Positions 17,502 through 31,369 of a DNA stretch of 64,000 nt are shown one piece after another. The position numbers and the translations under genes were made by a program. Under the pieces are notes generated by a model that worked only from the letters and a program-made list of their open reading frames with translations, was not told where the DNA came from and made no database searches. Origin of the DNA: Streptomyces cyaneus (lineage in GTDB: Bacteria > Actinomycetota > Actinomycetes > Streptomycetales > Streptomycetaceae); assembly GCF_004028635.1 (NCBI RefSeq), contig NZ_ML138678.1, positions 930,001 to 994,000 on the forward strand, in the 5' to 3' direction. Each line of letters begins with the position of its first letter. The stretch's first letter is position 1.

Positions 17502-19442
17502 CTACTCGGCCTGCAGTACCAGCAGCGCCAGATCGTCCTCCGGCGGACGGCCGCTGAACTCGTGCACCAGCCTTCGGATGCGTTCCGCGATCAGCTCGGC
17601 GTTCAGGCCCGTGCACCCGGCGAGCGCGGTCGCGAGGCCGTCGCCGTCGTCGAACTGGCGGGAGCCGCTGCGTCGCTCCGTCACCCCGTCGGTCACGCAC
17701 AGCAGGGTGTCGCCGGAGCGCAGCTCGAAGGTCTCGCTGGTGTACGTCGCGTCCTCGACGACCCCGAGGAGGGTCTGCGGGTGCGCGGCCGTGTGGACCT
17801 CGCCGCCCGCGCCCAGCAGCAAGGGGAGCGGGTGTCCGGCGGAGGCGAGGGTGCAGCGGATGCCGCCGTCGAACGGGGTCAGTTCGCCGTAGAGCAGGGA
17901 GAGGAAGCGGGTCTGCGGGCCGTCGCCGGGTGGGACCGGGCCGACCAGGGCGCGGGCGGCGGCGTCGGCGGCCTCCGTGGCGTCGTCGAGGAGGAGCTGG
18001 TTGAGGCGGTCGAGGACGTCGGCGACGCGGTAGCCCTCGCGGGCGAGGAGCCGCAGCCAGGGCCGGGCGATGCCGATCACCACGGCCGCCTCGGGGCCCT
18101 TGCCCTGGACGTCGCCGATGGCGAAGCACCAGCGGCCGTCGCCGGCCGGGAAGAGGTCGTAGAAGTCACCGCTCGGGCCGCCCTTGTCGCACGGCTCGTA
18201 CACCAGGGCGCTGGCCACCCCGGGGATCTCCGCGACGGCACCGGGCAGCAGACCGCGCTGCAGGACCCGGCTGATGGTGGCCTGCCGGGCGTACTGGCGG
18301 GCGGCGCCGATGGCGAGGGCCACCCGGCGGCTGAGGTCCTCGACGAGCCCGGTGACCTCGTCGGGGAAGCGCATGAGGTCGGCCCGCCCGATGACCAGCG
18401 TGCCCAGCGGGCGGCCGCCGGCGATCAGGCGGTACGCCAGCGCCGTGCCGCGCACCCCGCGCGCGCCGAGCGCCTCACCGGGCCAGGGATAGGGGACGGG
18501 CCCGGTGCGGTGGTTGTCGGGGGAATGCGGCGGCTCCTTCTCCAGGGCGCGGCGGAGTTCCTCGATGAGGTTCTCGGAGCCGTGCCAGACCCGGGCCAGC
18601 CGGGGCCCGGTGCCCACGACGGCGTCCGCCGTCCAGCCTCCGCCGCCCTCGGCGTCACCGGATCGGGGGTATCCCCAGCGTCCGGCCATCTCGTCCTCCA
18701 GCCACACCGCGCACCAGTCCGCCAGCCGAGGCACGATCAGCTGGCCGGCCAGCGCGGCGACCAGGTTCTCGTCGAGCTGCCCGGCGAGCAGGTCGGAGGC
18801 CTCGGCGAGGAACGACAGGGCGCCCCGGTTGAGCCAGTCCCGGTCCCGCTCGGCGCGCTGGGGCTCCGGGGCGAGGATCTCGGCGACGCGCAGCCCGCGC
18901 TCCAGCGCACGCTCCTCGGCGTACGCCTCGACGTCGTCCCTGGCCGCGATGGGGTCCTCGGCGGGCAGCCGCGCCCACACGATCTTGGCGCCGGTGCGAT
19001 AGGTGACGCCCCAGGACTCGGCGAGGCGGGACACCAGCCGCAGTCCGCGCCCGTACTCCGGTGTCTCGTACGGCGCCTCGATCTCCGCGTCGCGCGGGGC
19101 CCGCGAGGGGTGGTGGTCGAGGACCTCGACGACGAGGGCGCCGGTGTCCTCCTCCAGTCGGCAGGTGAGCTCGACATCGGTACCGGCGTGCACGACGGCG
19201 TTGGTGACGAGCTCGCTGACGGCCACGACGGCGTCGTCGACGAGACGTTCGGTGAGGTGCTCGGTGCCGGGGATGCCGGAGGCGGCCCATTCGGTCAGGG
19301 TGTTGCGCACGAGGGTGCGGGCGGAGCCCGGGGAGAGCGGGCTGCCGGGGAGGGTGGTGCGGGTCTCGGGGTGCCCCGGCTCGTGCGCAGGCGCACCACA
19401 GGCACGGGTAACGGTCTCCCGTTGTGCCGGAATGGCCCCCAT
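17502..19442 (-). CDS. ATPase-GAF-PP2C (SpoIIE/RsbU-type) phosphatase
   Basis: A 646-residue cytosolic signalling protein. Order of domains: an RsbW/GHKL-type ATP-binding domain (about 35-155; VSELVTNAVVHAG is the N-box), a GAF-like sensor region (about 205-395) and a PP2C/SpoIIE phosphatase domain (about 420-645; GGPSGDFYDLFP and DGVTERR carry the metal-binding acids). This combination both phosphorylates and dephosphorylates anti-anti-sigma factors in other systems. It is divergent from the hybrid kinase gene, with 102 bp between the starts, so the two may share control. Architecture and gene order recall OsaC/OsaA/OsaB of S. coelicolor, but I do not claim orthology. Confidence 0.88.
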   Translation of the reverse strand: MGAIPAQRETVTRACGAPAHEPGHPETRTTLPGSPLSPGSARTLVRNTLTEWAASGIPGTEHLTERLVDDAVVAVSELVTNAVVHAGTDVELTCRLEEDTGALVVEVLDHHPSRAPRDAEIEAPYETPEYGRGLRLVSRLAESWGVTYRTGAKIVWARLPAEDPIAARDDVEAYAEERALERGLRVAEILAPEPQRAERDRDWLNRGALSFLAEASDLLAGQLDENLVAALAGQLIVPRLADWCAVWLEDEMAGRWGYPRSGDAEGGGGWTADAVVGTGPRLARVWHGSENLIEELRRALEKEPPHSPDNHRTGPVPYPWPGEALGARGVRGTALAYRLIAGGRPLGTLVIGRADLMRFPDEVTGLVEDLSRRVALAIGAARQYARQATISRVLQRGLLPGAVAEIPGVASALVYEPCDKGGPSGDFYDLFPAGDGRWCFAIGDVQGKGPEAAVVIGIARPWLRLLAREGYRVADVLDRLNQLLLDDATEAADAAARALVGPVPPGDGPQTRFLSLLYGELTPFDGGIRCTLASAGHPLPLLLGAGGEVHTAAHPQTLLGVVEDATYTSETFELRSGDTLLCVTDGVTERRSGSRQFDDGDGLATALAGCTGLNAELIAERIRRLVHEFSGRPPEDDLALLVLQAE

Positions 19443-19544
19443 GGACAGCTCCCCGAACGGTTCGGACGAATACGCCTCAGTCGACGCCGACAGAGTGACA
19501 GACTGGCCACGCCCATAAGCACCGAGTTACCGAAGTGGGCCGCC

Positions 19545-23717
<4,173 letters not shown>

Positions 23718-23729
23718 GGCCACTTCACC

Positions 23730-24290
23730 ATGAGCGCTGAGGCAACGACCGACGAGCGTGCCGGCATCCTCCTCGTCGACGACATGGAGGACAACCTGAT
23801 CGCGCTGGAGGCCGTCCTGGGGTCCCTCAACGAGCCGCTCGTGCGCGCGCGTTCGGGCGAGGAGGCGATGAAGGCGCTGCTACGGCAACGCTTCGCGCTG
23901 GTCCTGCTCGACGTCCGCATGCCAGGCATGGACGGCTTCGAGACCGCCACGAACATCAAACGGCTCGACCAGACCAAGGACGTCCCGATCATCTTCCTGA
24001 CCGGCGCGGAGGACGAGCCCGGCTACGCCTTCCGCGGCTACGCGACGGGCGCCGCGGACTACTTGACCAAGCCGTTCGATCCGTGGGTACTGCGCGCGAA
24101 GGTCAGCGTCTTCCTCGACCTGCACCGCAAGAACCAGCAGCTGGAGCGCCTGCTGAGCCGCGAGCACGTACACAGCCGAGAGCTGAGCGCTCAGCTGGCG
24201 GCTTTGGAGGACCAACTCTCCGGTGACACTCCCGCGAACCTGACGGACCTGCGCGCCAGGGTCCACGAGATACGCCGACTTGTCGGTTAG
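23730..24290 (+). CDS. Response regulator with receiver domain and C-terminal coiled coil
   Basis: A 186-residue protein: receiver domain at about 11-135 with acidic pocket D17-D18, phospho-acceptor D61 (LLDVRMPGMDG), T91 and K113 (TKPFDP), then a helical tail (NQQLERLLSREHVHSRELSAQLAALEDQL). There is no DNA-binding domain, so output is probably by protein contact. It follows the hybrid kinase gene by 12 bp with an AGG upstream of ATG, so it is the likely partner of that kinase, in the manner of OsaB with OsaA in S. coelicolor. Confidence 0.9.
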   Translation: MSAEATTDERAGILLVDDMEDNLIALEAVLGSLNEPLVRARSGEEAMKALLRQRFALVLLDVRMPGMDGFETATNIKRLDQTKDVPIIFLTGAEDEPGYAFRGYATGAADYLTKPFDPWVLRAKVSVFLDLHRKNQQLERLLSREHVHSRELSAQLAALEDQLSGDTPANLTDLRARVHEIRRLVG

Positions 24291-24300
24291 GGATGCGCGT

Positions 24301-24323
24301 CCCGCCCCGAAGGGGCGCGGGAA
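24301..24323. terminator. Hairpin CCCGCCCC-GAA-GGGGCGCGGG
   Basis: A short GC-rich stem-loop between the response regulator and the convergent acyl-CoA ligase gene. It belongs to the same family as the hairpin at 1938-1954 and probably terminates both transcripts. Confidence 0.55.
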
Positions 24324-24388
24324 CTGCGCGAGCAACCACGTACCACCCGCAGCCGCCGGCAGTCCTCCGCCACCCCTCCGTTACGGCG

Positions 24389-26263
24389 CTACGCCTCGCG
24401 CGTACCCGCGTACATCTCCTCGATCAGCCCCTTGTACTCCCGCTCCACCACCGGCCGCTTCAACTTCAGGCTCGGCGTGATCTCCCCGTGCTCCACATCG
24501 AGGTCCCGCGGCAGAAGCCGGAACTTCTTGATGGTCTGCCACTTCTGAAGCCCCTCGTTGAGCTTCCTGACGTACCCGTCGACCATCTCGACGGTGACCG
24601 GGGCGGCGACGACCTCCGCGTACGACTTCCCGGCGAGCCCGTTCTCCTCGGCCCACGCCAGGATCGAGGGCTCGTCCAGCGCGATCAGCGCCGTGCAGAA
24701 GTTCCGGTCGGCCCCGTGCACCAGGATGTTGGACACGTACGGGCACACCGCCTTGAACTGCCCCTCGACCTCGGCCGGCGCGATGTACTTGCCGCCCGAC
24801 GTCTTGATGAGGTCCTTCTTGCGGTCGGTGATGCGCAGGTACCCGTCCGGGGACAGCTCGCCGATGTCGCCGGTGTGGAACCAGCCGTCACTCTCCAGCA
24901 CCTCGGCGGTCTTGTCGGGCAGCCCGTGGTAGCCCTCCATGATGCCGGGACCCCGCAGCAGGATCTCCCCGTCCTCGGCGATGCGGACCTCCGTGCCGGG
25001 CAGCGGCTTGCCGACCGTGCCGGTGCGGTACGCCTCACCCGGGTTCACGAAGGACGCGGCCGAGGACTCCGTGAGCCCGTAGCCCTCCAGGATGTGGATG
25101 CCGGCGCCGGCGAAGAAGTAGCCGATCTCCGGGGAGAGGGCGGCGCTGCCGGACACACAGGCGCGCAGGTTGCCGCCGAAGGCCTCACGGATCTTGGCGT
25201 ACACGAGCGTGTCCGCGACCTTGTGCTTGGCGGCGAGGCCGAACGGCGCGGAGTGGGTGCCGGTGCGCCGGAAGTTGTCCTGGGTGACCTTGGCGTACTC
25301 GCGGGCGACCCCGGCGGCCCACTGGAAGATCTTGTACTTGGCGCCGCCGGCCGCGCGGGCCTTGGCGGCGACCCCGTTGTAGACCTTCTCGAAGATGCGC
25401 GGGACGGCCGCCATGTACGTCGGCTGCACGACCGGCAGATTCTCGATGATCTTGTCGACACGGCCGTCGACGGCGGTGACGTGGCCGACCTCGATCTGCC
25501 CCGAGGTGAGCACCTTGCCGAAGACGTGCGCGAGCGGCAGCCACAGGTACTGCACGTCCTCGCTGCTGATCAGCCCGGTCGCGGCGGTCGCCTTCGCCAT
25601 GTACGACCAGTTGTCGTGCGGCAGGCGTACGCCCTTGGGACGGCCGGTGGTGCCGGAGGTGTAGATGAGGGTGGCCAGCTGGTCCTTGGTGATCGCGCCG
25701 ACCCGCTCCTTGACCAGGTCGGCGTCCTTCTCCAGCCGGGCCGCGCCGCGCTTCTCCAGCTCGTCGAGGGTGAGGATCCAGTCGGCGGTCTCGACGCCGG
25801 CCGGGTCGATGACGACGACGTGCGTGAGGTACGGCAGCTCGGCGCGCTTCTCCTGCGCCTTGGCCAGCTGGGACGCGTCCTCGGCGATGAGCACGCGGCT
25901 CTCGGAGTCGGCGAGGATGAACGCCGACTCGTCGGCGTTGGTCTGCGGATACACGGTGGTGGTGGCTGCGCCGGCGCACATGATGCCCAGGTCGGCGAGG
26001 ATCCACTCGATCCGGGTCGAGGAGGCGAGGGCAACCCGCTGCTCGGGCTGGACGCCCAGCTCGATGAGGCCGGCCGCGATCGCGTAGACCCGCTCGGCGG
26101 CCTGCGCCCAGCTCAGCGACTTCCACTCGTCCGGGCCCTCACCCGAGGCAGCCGGTACGGGATGGCGGTATGCCTCGGCGTCCGGTGTCGCCGCCACGCG
26201 CTCCAGGAAGAGGGCCGCCACGGTCGGCGGACGGTTCTCGATCAGTGTCTGTGTGTCGCTCAC
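24389..26263 (-). CDS. Long-chain fatty acid-CoA ligase (AMP-dependent synthetase)
   Basis: A 624-residue adenylate-forming enzyme resembling FadD15. The P-loop-like [12 protein letters not shown], the GYGLTESSA motif and the hinge [18 protein letters not shown] are complete, so it should activate fatty acids to acyl-CoA through an acyl-AMP. The GTG at 26263 has GGAGG five bases upstream; the longer open frame upstream is rejected. Twin palindromes ACTCGCGAGT about 80-105 bp upstream of the start suggest control by a TetR-type repressor. It is convergent with the response-regulator gene. Confidence 0.93.
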   Translation of the reverse strand: MSDTQTLIENRPPTVAALFLERVAATPDAEAYRHPVPAASGEGPDEWKSLSWAQAAERVYAIAAGLIELGVQPEQRVALASSTRIEWILADLGIMCAGAATTTVYPQTNADESAFILADSESRVLIAEDASQLAKAQEKRAELPYLTHVVVIDPAGVETADWILTLDELEKRGAARLEKDADLVKERVGAITKDQLATLIYTSGTTGRPKGVRLPHDNWSYMAKATAATGLISSEDVQYLWLPLAHVFGKVLTSGQIEVGHVTAVDGRVDKIIENLPVVQPTYMAAVPRIFEKVYNGVAAKARAAGGAKYKIFQWAAGVAREYAKVTQDNFRRTGTHSAPFGLAAKHKVADTLVYAKIREAFGGNLRACVSGSAALSPEIGYFFAGAGIHILEGYGLTESSAASFVNPGEAYRTGTVGKPLPGTEVRIAEDGEILLRGPGIMEGYHGLPDKTAEVLESDGWFHTGDIGELSPDGYLRITDRKKDLIKTSGGKYIAPAEVEGQFKAVCPYVSNILVHGADRNFCTALIALDEPSILAWAEENGLAGKSYAEVVAAPVTVEMVDGYVRKLNEGLQKWQTIKKFRLLPRDLDVEHGEITPSLKLKRPVVEREYKGLIEEMYAGTREA

Positions 26264-26339
26264 GACATCCTCCGGGGGCCCGCGACTGTGCGGCTGGCTC
26301 AAAAGCCGGCTCTTCGGTCGGCTCATAACGGCGGTTTTC

Positions 26340-26368
26340 ACTCGCGAGCCGTTGTTTAACTCGCGAGT
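26340..26368. promoter_or_regulatory. Twin palindromic operator (ACTCGCGAGC and ACTCGCGAGT)
   Basis: Two copies of the palindrome CTCGCGAG lie at 26341-26348 and 26360-26367, 19 bp apart, in an AT-rich stretch upstream of the acyl-CoA ligase gene. Two near-identical palindromes on nearly the same helix face are typical of a dimeric repressor operator. The regulator is not in this window. Confidence 0.6.
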
Positions 26369-26462
26369 AACTATCGAGCAGGGATCAGAGTAAAGGCCGA
26401 CCGGCCACCGCGTAAGGGGCAACGGCCTGTCACTTCATCCAGAGACCTACCCGCTGTACGCG

Positions 26463-26498
26463 CAGGGGCCCGCCGCACTTGCGTACGACGGACCCCTG
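26463..26498 (-). terminator. Terminator hairpin after lepA
   Basis: CAGGGGCCCGCCG and CGACGGACCCCTG form a long stem with two mismatches around a 10-nt loop, about 40 bp past the lepA stop codon. Confidence 0.6.
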
Positions 26499-26536
26499 AT
26501 GCACCGGTTTGCCAGGCCACCCTGTGTTACCGGCGG

Positions 26537-28405
26537 TTACTTCTTGCCCTTGCCCGACCCCGCGCTGTCATCGCTGCTCAGCACGGCGATGAAGGCCTCC
26601 TGCGGAACCTCCACGGAACCCACCATCTTCATCCGCTTCTTGCCTTCCTTCTGCTTCTCCAGCAGCTTGCGCTTACGGGAGATGTCGCCGCCGTAGCACT
26701 TGGCGAGGACGTCCTTGCGGATGGCGCGGATGGTCTCGCGGGCGATGACCCGGGAGCCGATGGCGGCCTGGATGGGCACCTCGAAGGCCTGCCGCGGGAT
26801 GAGCTCGCGCAGCTTGGCGACGAGCCGCACACCGTAGGCGTACGCGGCGTCCTTGTGGGTGATCGCGGAGAAGGCGTCCACCTTGTCGCCGTGCAGCAGG
26901 ATGTCGACCTTGACCAGGCTGGAGGTCTGCTCGCCCGTGGGCTCGTAGTCCAGCGACGCGTAACCACGCGTCTTCGACTTCAGCTGGTCGAAGAAGTCGA
27001 AGACGATCTCCGCGAGCGGCAGGGTGTAGCGGATCTCGACCCGGTCCTCGGACAGGTAGTCCATGCCGAGGAGGGTGCCGCGCCGGGTCTGGCACAGCTC
27101 CATGATCGAGCCGATGAACTCGGTCGGCGCCAGGATCGTGGCGCGCACGACCGGCTCGTACACCTCGTTGATCTTGCCCTCGGGGAACTCGCTCGGGTTG
27201 GTGACGGTGTGCTCGGTGCCGTCCTCCATCACGACCCGGTAGACCACGTTGGGCGCGGTGGCGATGAGGTCGAGGCCGAACTCGCGCTCCAGCCGCTCAC
27301 GGATCACGTCGAGGTGCAGGAGTCCCAGGAAGCCGACGCGGAAGCCGAAGCCGAGCGCGGCGGAGGTCTCCGGCTCGTAGACGAGGGCGGCGTCGTTGAG
27401 CTGGAGCTTGTCCAGGGCCTCGCGCAGCTCCGGGTAGTCGGAGCCGTCCAGCGGATACAGGCCGGAGAAGACCATCGGCTTCGGGTCCTTGTACCCGCCG
27501 AGGGCCTGGGTGGCGCCCTTGGCCTGGCTGGTGACGGTGTCACCGACCTTGGACTGGCGGACGTCCTTCACACCGGTGATCAGATAGCCCACCTCGCCGA
27601 CGCCGAGACCGTCGGCGCCGAGCATCTCGGGCGAGTTCGTCCCGATCTCCAGCAGCTCGTGCGTGGCACCCGTCGACATCATCTTGATGCGCTCGCGCTT
27701 GTTGAGCTGGCCGTCGATGACACGGACGTACGTGACCACGCCCCGGTAGGAGTCGTAGACCGAGTCGAAGATCATCGCGCGGGCGGGGGCGTCCTTGACG
27801 CCGACCGGCGCGGGGACCTCCTTGACCACCCGGTCGAGCAGGGCGTCGACACCGACACCGGTCTTGGCGGAGACCCGCAGCACGTCGTCCGGGTCGCACC
27901 CGACCAGGTTGGCGAGCTCCTCGGCGAACTTCTCGGGCTGCGCGGCCGGCAGGTCGATCTTGTTCAGTACGGGGATGATCGTGAGGTCGTTCTCCATCGC
28001 CAGGTAGAGGTTGGCGAGGGTCTGGGCCTCGATGCCCTGGGCGGCGTCGACGAGGAGGATGGTCCCCTCGCAGGCGGCGAGCGACCGCGAGACCTCGTAG
28101 GTGAAGTCGACGTGCCCCGGGGTGTCGATCATGTTGAGGATGTGCGTGTTGCTCTTGTCGTGGGTCGGAGCCCACGGCAGCCGCACCGCCTGGGACTTGA
28201 TCGTGATGCCGCGCTCGCGCTCGATGTCCATCCGGTCGAGGTACTGAGCACGCATCTGCCGCTGCTCGACCACACCGGTCAGCTGGAGCATCCGGTCGGC
28301 GAGCGTGGACTTGCCGTGGTCGATGTGCGCGATGATGCAGAAATTGCGGATCAGAGCCGGGTCGGTACGGCTCGGCTCGGGCACATTGTTAGGGGTCGCG
28401 GGCAC
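26537..28405 (-). CDS. lepA: Elongation factor 4 (LepA)
   Basis: A 622-residue translational GTPase: G1 [10 protein letters not shown]3 [16 protein letters not shown]4 NKIDLP, then domains II, III and V, and the LepA-specific C-terminal domain ([42 protein letters not shown]). It remobilises stalled ribosomes and helps 30S assembly. The GTG at 28405 begins [21 protein letters not shown], the usual Streptomyces N terminus; a longer frame to 28465 is rejected. It is divergent from rpsT, an arrangement common in actinobacteria. Confidence 0.96.
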   Translation of the reverse strand: MPATPNNVPEPSRTDPALIRNFCIIAHIDHGKSTLADRMLQLTGVVEQRQMRAQYLDRMDIERERGITIKSQAVRLPWAPTHDKSNTHILNMIDTPGHVDFTYEVSRSLAACEGTILLVDAAQGIEAQTLANLYLAMENDLTIIPVLNKIDLPAAQPEKFAEELANLVGCDPDDVLRVSAKTGVGVDALLDRVVKEVPAPVGVKDAPARAMIFDSVYDSYRGVVTYVRVIDGQLNKRERIKMMSTGATHELLEIGTNSPEMLGADGLGVGEVGYLITGVKDVRQSKVGDTVTSQAKGATQALGGYKDPKPMVFSGLYPLDGSDYPELREALDKLQLNDAALVYEPETSAALGFGFRVGFLGLLHLDVIRERLEREFGLDLIATAPNVVYRVVMEDGTEHTVTNPSEFPEGKINEVYEPVVRATILAPTEFIGSIMELCQTRRGTLLGMDYLSEDRVEIRYTLPLAEIVFDFFDQLKSKTRGYASLDYEPTGEQTSSLVKVDILLHGDKVDAFSAITHKDAAYAYGVRLVAKLRELIPRQAFEVPIQAAIGSRVIARETIRAIRKDVLAKCYGGDISRKRKLLEKQKEGKKRMKMVGSVEVPQEAFIAVLSSDDSAGSGKGKK

Positions 28406-28494
28406 GCAGGGTCCTGTCTCTTGAGGCGCCTTATGCCTCGGGTCGGATCGATACGTAGCTTCCATGGTCCCACGGGCGGCGACCGGCGACCGTT

Positions 28495-28524
28495 TTGGGC
28501 CGTCGGCCGGGCCACTGGTAGTCT
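28495..28524 (+). promoter_or_regulatory. Probable rpsT promoter (TTGGGC-N18-TAGTCT)
   Basis: A -35-like TTGGGC at 28495-28500 and a -10-like TAGTCT at 28519-28524 with 18 bp between lie about 127 bp upstream of rpsT, in the divergent gap with lepA. TAGTCT-type -10 boxes are common for vegetative Streptomyces promoters. Confidence 0.4.
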
Positions 28525-28650
28525 GGGTGGCTGTGTCTCATGCCCTCTCAGCGCGAGGCACAACTCCAAGAAATCACCTGGTACGGGACCCGGATCCTTC
28601 CTTGTACGGAATCCTCCTGGCCCCGTGCCTGAACCTGAAAAGGCTCATCA

Positions 28651-28917
28651 GTGGCGAACATCAAGTCCCAGATCAAGCGGATCAAGACCAACGAGAAGGC
28701 TCGGCTGCGCAACAAGGCCGTCAAGTCCTCCCTGAAGACCGCGATCCGCAAGGCCCGTGAGGCCGCTGCCGCGGGTGACCTCGAGAAGGCCACCGAGTAC
28801 CAGCGCGCTGCCGCGCGTCAGCTCGACAAGGCCGTCTCCAAGGGCGTCATCCACAAGAACCAGGCTGCCAACAAGAAGTCGGCGCTGGCTTCGAAGGTCT
28901 CTGCTCTCAAGGGCTGA
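28651..28917 (+). CDS. rpsT: 30S ribosomal protein S20
   Basis: An 88-residue lysine/arginine/alanine-rich protein beginning [21 protein letters not shown], which is the S20 signature; the whole protein is three long helices that bind 16S rRNA near its 5' domain. The GTG start at 28651 has AAAGG a few bases upstream. It stands alone, divergent from lepA, with a strong terminator about 120 bp downstream. Confidence 0.98.
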   Translation: MANIKSQIKRIKTNEKARLRNKAVKSSLKTAIRKAREAAAAGDLEKATEYQRAAARQLDKAVSKGVIHKNQAANKKSALASKVSALKG

Positions 28918-29037
28918 CACTTGATTTGATCGCCGGAGGGACTCGAGCGGGCCCTCTCTCATCCGCTCCCGTCCGGCACCCCGAGCCTGTACGCGGCCTG
29001 CGTTCGCCACGCGGGTACGGGCTCAGAAGCTTCAACC

Positions 29038-29084
29038 GAAGGCCCCGGCACCTCGCCCTTCCCCAGGGCGGGCGCCGGGGCCTT
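29038..29084. terminator. Strong hairpin (AAGGCCCCGGC ... GCCGGGGCCTT)
   Basis: An 11-bp GC-rich outer stem with an inner CGCCC/GGGCG stem lies between rpsT and the convergent NTF2-like gene, a probable bidirectional terminator. Confidence 0.75.
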
Positions 29085-29135
29085 CGGCATGGCTGCGTCA
29101 CGATCACATGGCTGCGTCACGGCACCATGGCCGGC

Positions 29136-29534
29136 TCACGACCAGAAGTCGTTGCCCTTGTCGATGTCGGCGACGCACTCGTCGAGATCGGTGATCTTGT
29201 CGCCGACGATCCGGAAGACGATGCCGCCGTCCTCGTCGATGTGCTTGTCGCCCCGGTCAGCGGTGAAGCGGTGCACGGACATGGCGTGCCCGCGGCCGTC
29301 GACGAATATGCCGCGCAGCTCGACCTGGAACGACCCGCCCGTCTCCGAATAGAGCCGGCCGTAGTAGCCGTCGAGGATCGAGTCGATCCCTTTGAAGTCC
29401 CCCGACAGCGGATGGGAGCCGGGCACGTGGTGCGCACAGTCCCCGGTCATCATGGAGCGCAGGGTGTCCATGTCTCCGCGTTGGAAAGCTTCGTAGCCCT
29501 TGCGGACGAGCGCTGCGTGCGGATGTTCAGCCAT
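29136..29534 (-). CDS. NTF2-like/SnoaL-type protein, copy 1
   Basis: A 132-residue one-domain protein of the SnoaL/NTF2-like fold: ALVRKGYEAFQRGDMDTLRSMMTGDCAHHVPGSHPLSGDFKG at the start is typical. Such proteins bind small hydrophobic ligands or act as isomerases or hydrolases; the function here is not known. ATG at 29534 follows GGAGAGG. It is about 60% identical by eye to the next gene, and their upstream regions are also nearly identical, so the pair is a tandem duplication. Confidence 0.85.
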   Translation of the reverse strand: MAEHPHAALVRKGYEAFQRGDMDTLRSMMTGDCAHHVPGSHPLSGDFKGIDSILDGYYGRLYSETGGSFQVELRGIFVDGRGHAMSVHRFTADRGDKHIDEDGGIVFRIVGDKITDLDECVADIDKGNDFWS

Positions 29535-29549
29535 GGCTGTCGCCACCTC

Positions 29550-29562
29550 TCCATCGCATGGA
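29550..29562. promoter_or_regulatory. Palindrome TCCAT-N3-ATGGA upstream of NTF2-like copy 1
   Basis: A 5-bp inverted repeat within a block (CATCGCATGGATGCGTTACGGCTGA) that is conserved upstream of both NTF2-like genes. It overlaps the purine-rich ribosome-binding region, so it could act on translation or be a repressor site. Confidence 0.4.
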
Positions 29563-29617
29563 TGCGTTACGGCTGATACCCCTGATTGTCCTCTGCGATG
29601 GTGGCGAGGCCAGTGGA

Positions 29618-30013
29618 TCACGACCAGAAGTCGTCGAGCTTGTCCAGTTCGTCGAAGCACTCGTCGAGGTCGGTGACCTTGTCCCCGACGATCCGGAAGA
29701 CGATGCCGCCGTTCAGCTCGATGTGCTTGCCCCGGCGCTCAGCCGTGGAGCGGTGCAGGGACATCGCATGGCCCCGACCGTCGACGAGGACGTTCCGTAG
29801 CTCCGCCCGCAACGTCCCGTTCGTCTCCTCGAAGAACCGCCGCAACACGTCGAGGATCGCGTCCTGCCCCTTGTAGTCGCCCGACAGCGGGTTATTGCCT
29901 GGGAAGTGATACGTGCAGTCCCCCGCCAGCAGCCCACGCAGGCCGTCCAGGTCGCCGCGTGTGAAGGCCTCGTAGCCCTTGCGGACGAGCGTCGCGTGCG
30001 GGTGTTCAGCCAT
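29618..30013 (-). CDS. NTF2-like/SnoaL-type protein, copy 2
   Basis: A 131-residue paralogue of the neighbouring gene, starting with the same MAEHPHA(T/A)LVRKGYEAF and ending in DDFWS against NDFWS in copy 1. The best conserved stretch is DGRGHAMS and GGIVFRIVGDK(I/V)TDLDEC; the negatively charged tail differs most. ATG at 30013 is preceded by the same GGAGAGG as copy 1. Function unknown. Confidence 0.85.
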   Translation of the reverse strand: MAEHPHATLVRKGYEAFTRGDLDGLRGLLAGDCTYHFPGNNPLSGDYKGQDAILDVLRRFFEETNGTLRAELRNVLVDGRGHAMSLHRSTAERRGKHIELNGGIVFRIVGDKVTDLDECFDELDKLDDFWS

Positions 30014-30028
30014 GGCCGTCGCCACCTC

Positions 30029-30041
30029 TCCATCACATGGA
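30029..30041. promoter_or_regulatory. Palindrome TCCAT-N3-ATGGA upstream of NTF2-like copy 2
   Basis: The same palindrome as at 29550-29562 with one changed base in the spacer, at the same distance from the start codon. Preservation of both arms while nearby bases changed hints at a function. Confidence 0.4.
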
Positions 30042-30089
30042 TGCGTTACGGCTGACACCCCGATTCTCCTCTTCACCGACGTGCAGTCG

Positions 30090-30260
30090 ACTCGATCACG
30101 TCGATCAGTCACGTCGATCAGTCCGATCACGTCGATCGCCTCAAGGCGGAGGAGGGCAGTGCCGCTGCTGGGGGCCCCGGCTCGAAGAAGCTTGGGGGAG
30201 GGCATGGAACCTCGGGTGGGCTCGGAGGGCTCGGAGGGCTCGGAGGGGCTGGGAGGGCGT
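30090..30260. repeat. Short direct repeats between NTF2-like copy 2 and holA
   Basis: No gene is seen in 30014-30300. It holds three copies of CACGTCGATC (30097-30139, spaced by AGT or AGTCCGAT) and then three tandem copies of a 9-mer GGGCTCGGA (about 30219-30246). The first set could be regulatory sites for the NTF2-like gene; the second is probably simple-sequence expansion. Confidence 0.6.
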
Positions 30261-30300
30261 GCCAAGCACCCGGCGGCCCCGGCAGGATCCGCCGGTCGGC

Positions 30301-31290
30301 CTAGGCCCGCCCCCGCGACCGCGCCGCTCGCGCGATGGCGACGACGGCCTTCTCCAGGGCGTACTCCGGGTCGTCCCCGCCACCCTTCACGCCGGCGTCG
30401 GCCTCGGCGACCGCCTGCAGCGCGACCGCCACTCCGTCGGGCGTCCACCCCCGCATCTGCTGCCGGACGCGGTCGATCTTCCAGGGCGGCATGCCCAGCT
30501 CGCGAGCGAGGTCGGCGGGGCGGCCGCCGCGCGCGGAGGACAGCTTGCCGATGGCCCGTACACCCTGCGCGAGTGCACTGGTGATCAGGACGGGTGCCAC
30601 GCCGGTGGCAAGGGACCACCGCAGCGCCTCCAGCGCCTCGGCCGCCCGCCCCTCCACGGCCCGGTCGGCGACGGTGAAGCTCGACGCCTCGGCGCGGCCG
30701 GTGTAATACCGCCCGACGACGGCCTCGTCGATCGTCCCCTCGACATCGGCGACCAGCTGACTCACCGCGGACGCCAGCTCCCGCAAATCGCTCCCGATGG
30801 CGTCGACCAGCACCTGGCAGGCCTCTGGGGTCGCGGACCGCCCGGTCGCCCGGAACTCACTGCGCACAAACGCCAGCCGGTCCGCCGGCTTGGTCATCTT
30901 CGGGCAGGCCACCTCCCGCGCCCCCGCCTTGCGCGCGGCGTCGAGCAGCTTCTTGCCCTTGGCCTGACCGGCGTGCAGCAGCACCAGGGTGATCTCCTCG
31001 GCCGGCGACACCAGATACGCCGTCACGTCCTTGATCGTGTCCGCCGACAGATCCTGCGCATTGCGCACGACCACGACCTTGCGCTCCGCGAACAGCGAGG
31101 GGCTGGTCAACTCGGCCAGCGTGCCCGGCTGCAACTGGTCCGGGGTCAGCTCCCGCACATCCGTGTCCGCATCGGCGGCCCTGGCCGCAAGCACCACCTC
31201 CCGCACGGCACGATCGAGCAGCAGCTCCTCCTGACCCACGGCTAGGGTCACGGGAGCGAGGAGGTCGTCAGTCGCACTCTTCCTGGCCAT
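30301..31290 (-). CDS. holA: DNA polymerase III subunit delta
   Basis: A 329-residue clamp-loader delta subunit: N-terminal region LAPVTLAVGQEELLLDRAV and FAERKVVVVRNAQDLS, a middle helical domain (GSDLRELASAVSQLVADVEG) and the C-terminal collar domain (MPPWKIDRVRQQMRGW). It opens the sliding clamp during replication. ATG at 31290 begins ARKSATDDLLAPV; ATG at 31302 and TTG at 31320 are alternatives with no better ribosome site. Confidence 0.93.
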   Translation of the reverse strand: MARKSATDDLLAPVTLAVGQEELLLDRAVREVVLAARAADADTDVRELTPDQLQPGTLAELTSPSLFAERKVVVVRNAQDLSADTIKDVTAYLVSPAEEITLVLLHAGQAKGKKLLDAARKAGAREVACPKMTKPADRLAFVRSEFRATGRSATPEACQVLVDAIGSDLRELASAVSQLVADVEGTIDEAVVGRYYTGRAEASSFTVADRAVEGRAAEALEALRWSLATGVAPVLITSALAQGVRAIGKLSSARGGRPADLARELGMPPWKIDRVRQQMRGWTPDGVAVALQAVAEADAGVKGGGDDPEYALEKAVVAIARAARSRGRA

Positions 31291-31369
31291 CGCGACAAGC
31301 ATGGCACGGGCCACTGACAACGCGGCTCGCCCGGGTCACCACCAGCCCGCACCTGCCCCTGGGCTTGCG

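Noticed and set aside
16506..19544. Very long extension of the hybrid kinase frame upstream of 19545
   Set aside because: It is antisense to hemW and the PP2C gene and its translation has no recognisable domain; the kinase start is at 19545.
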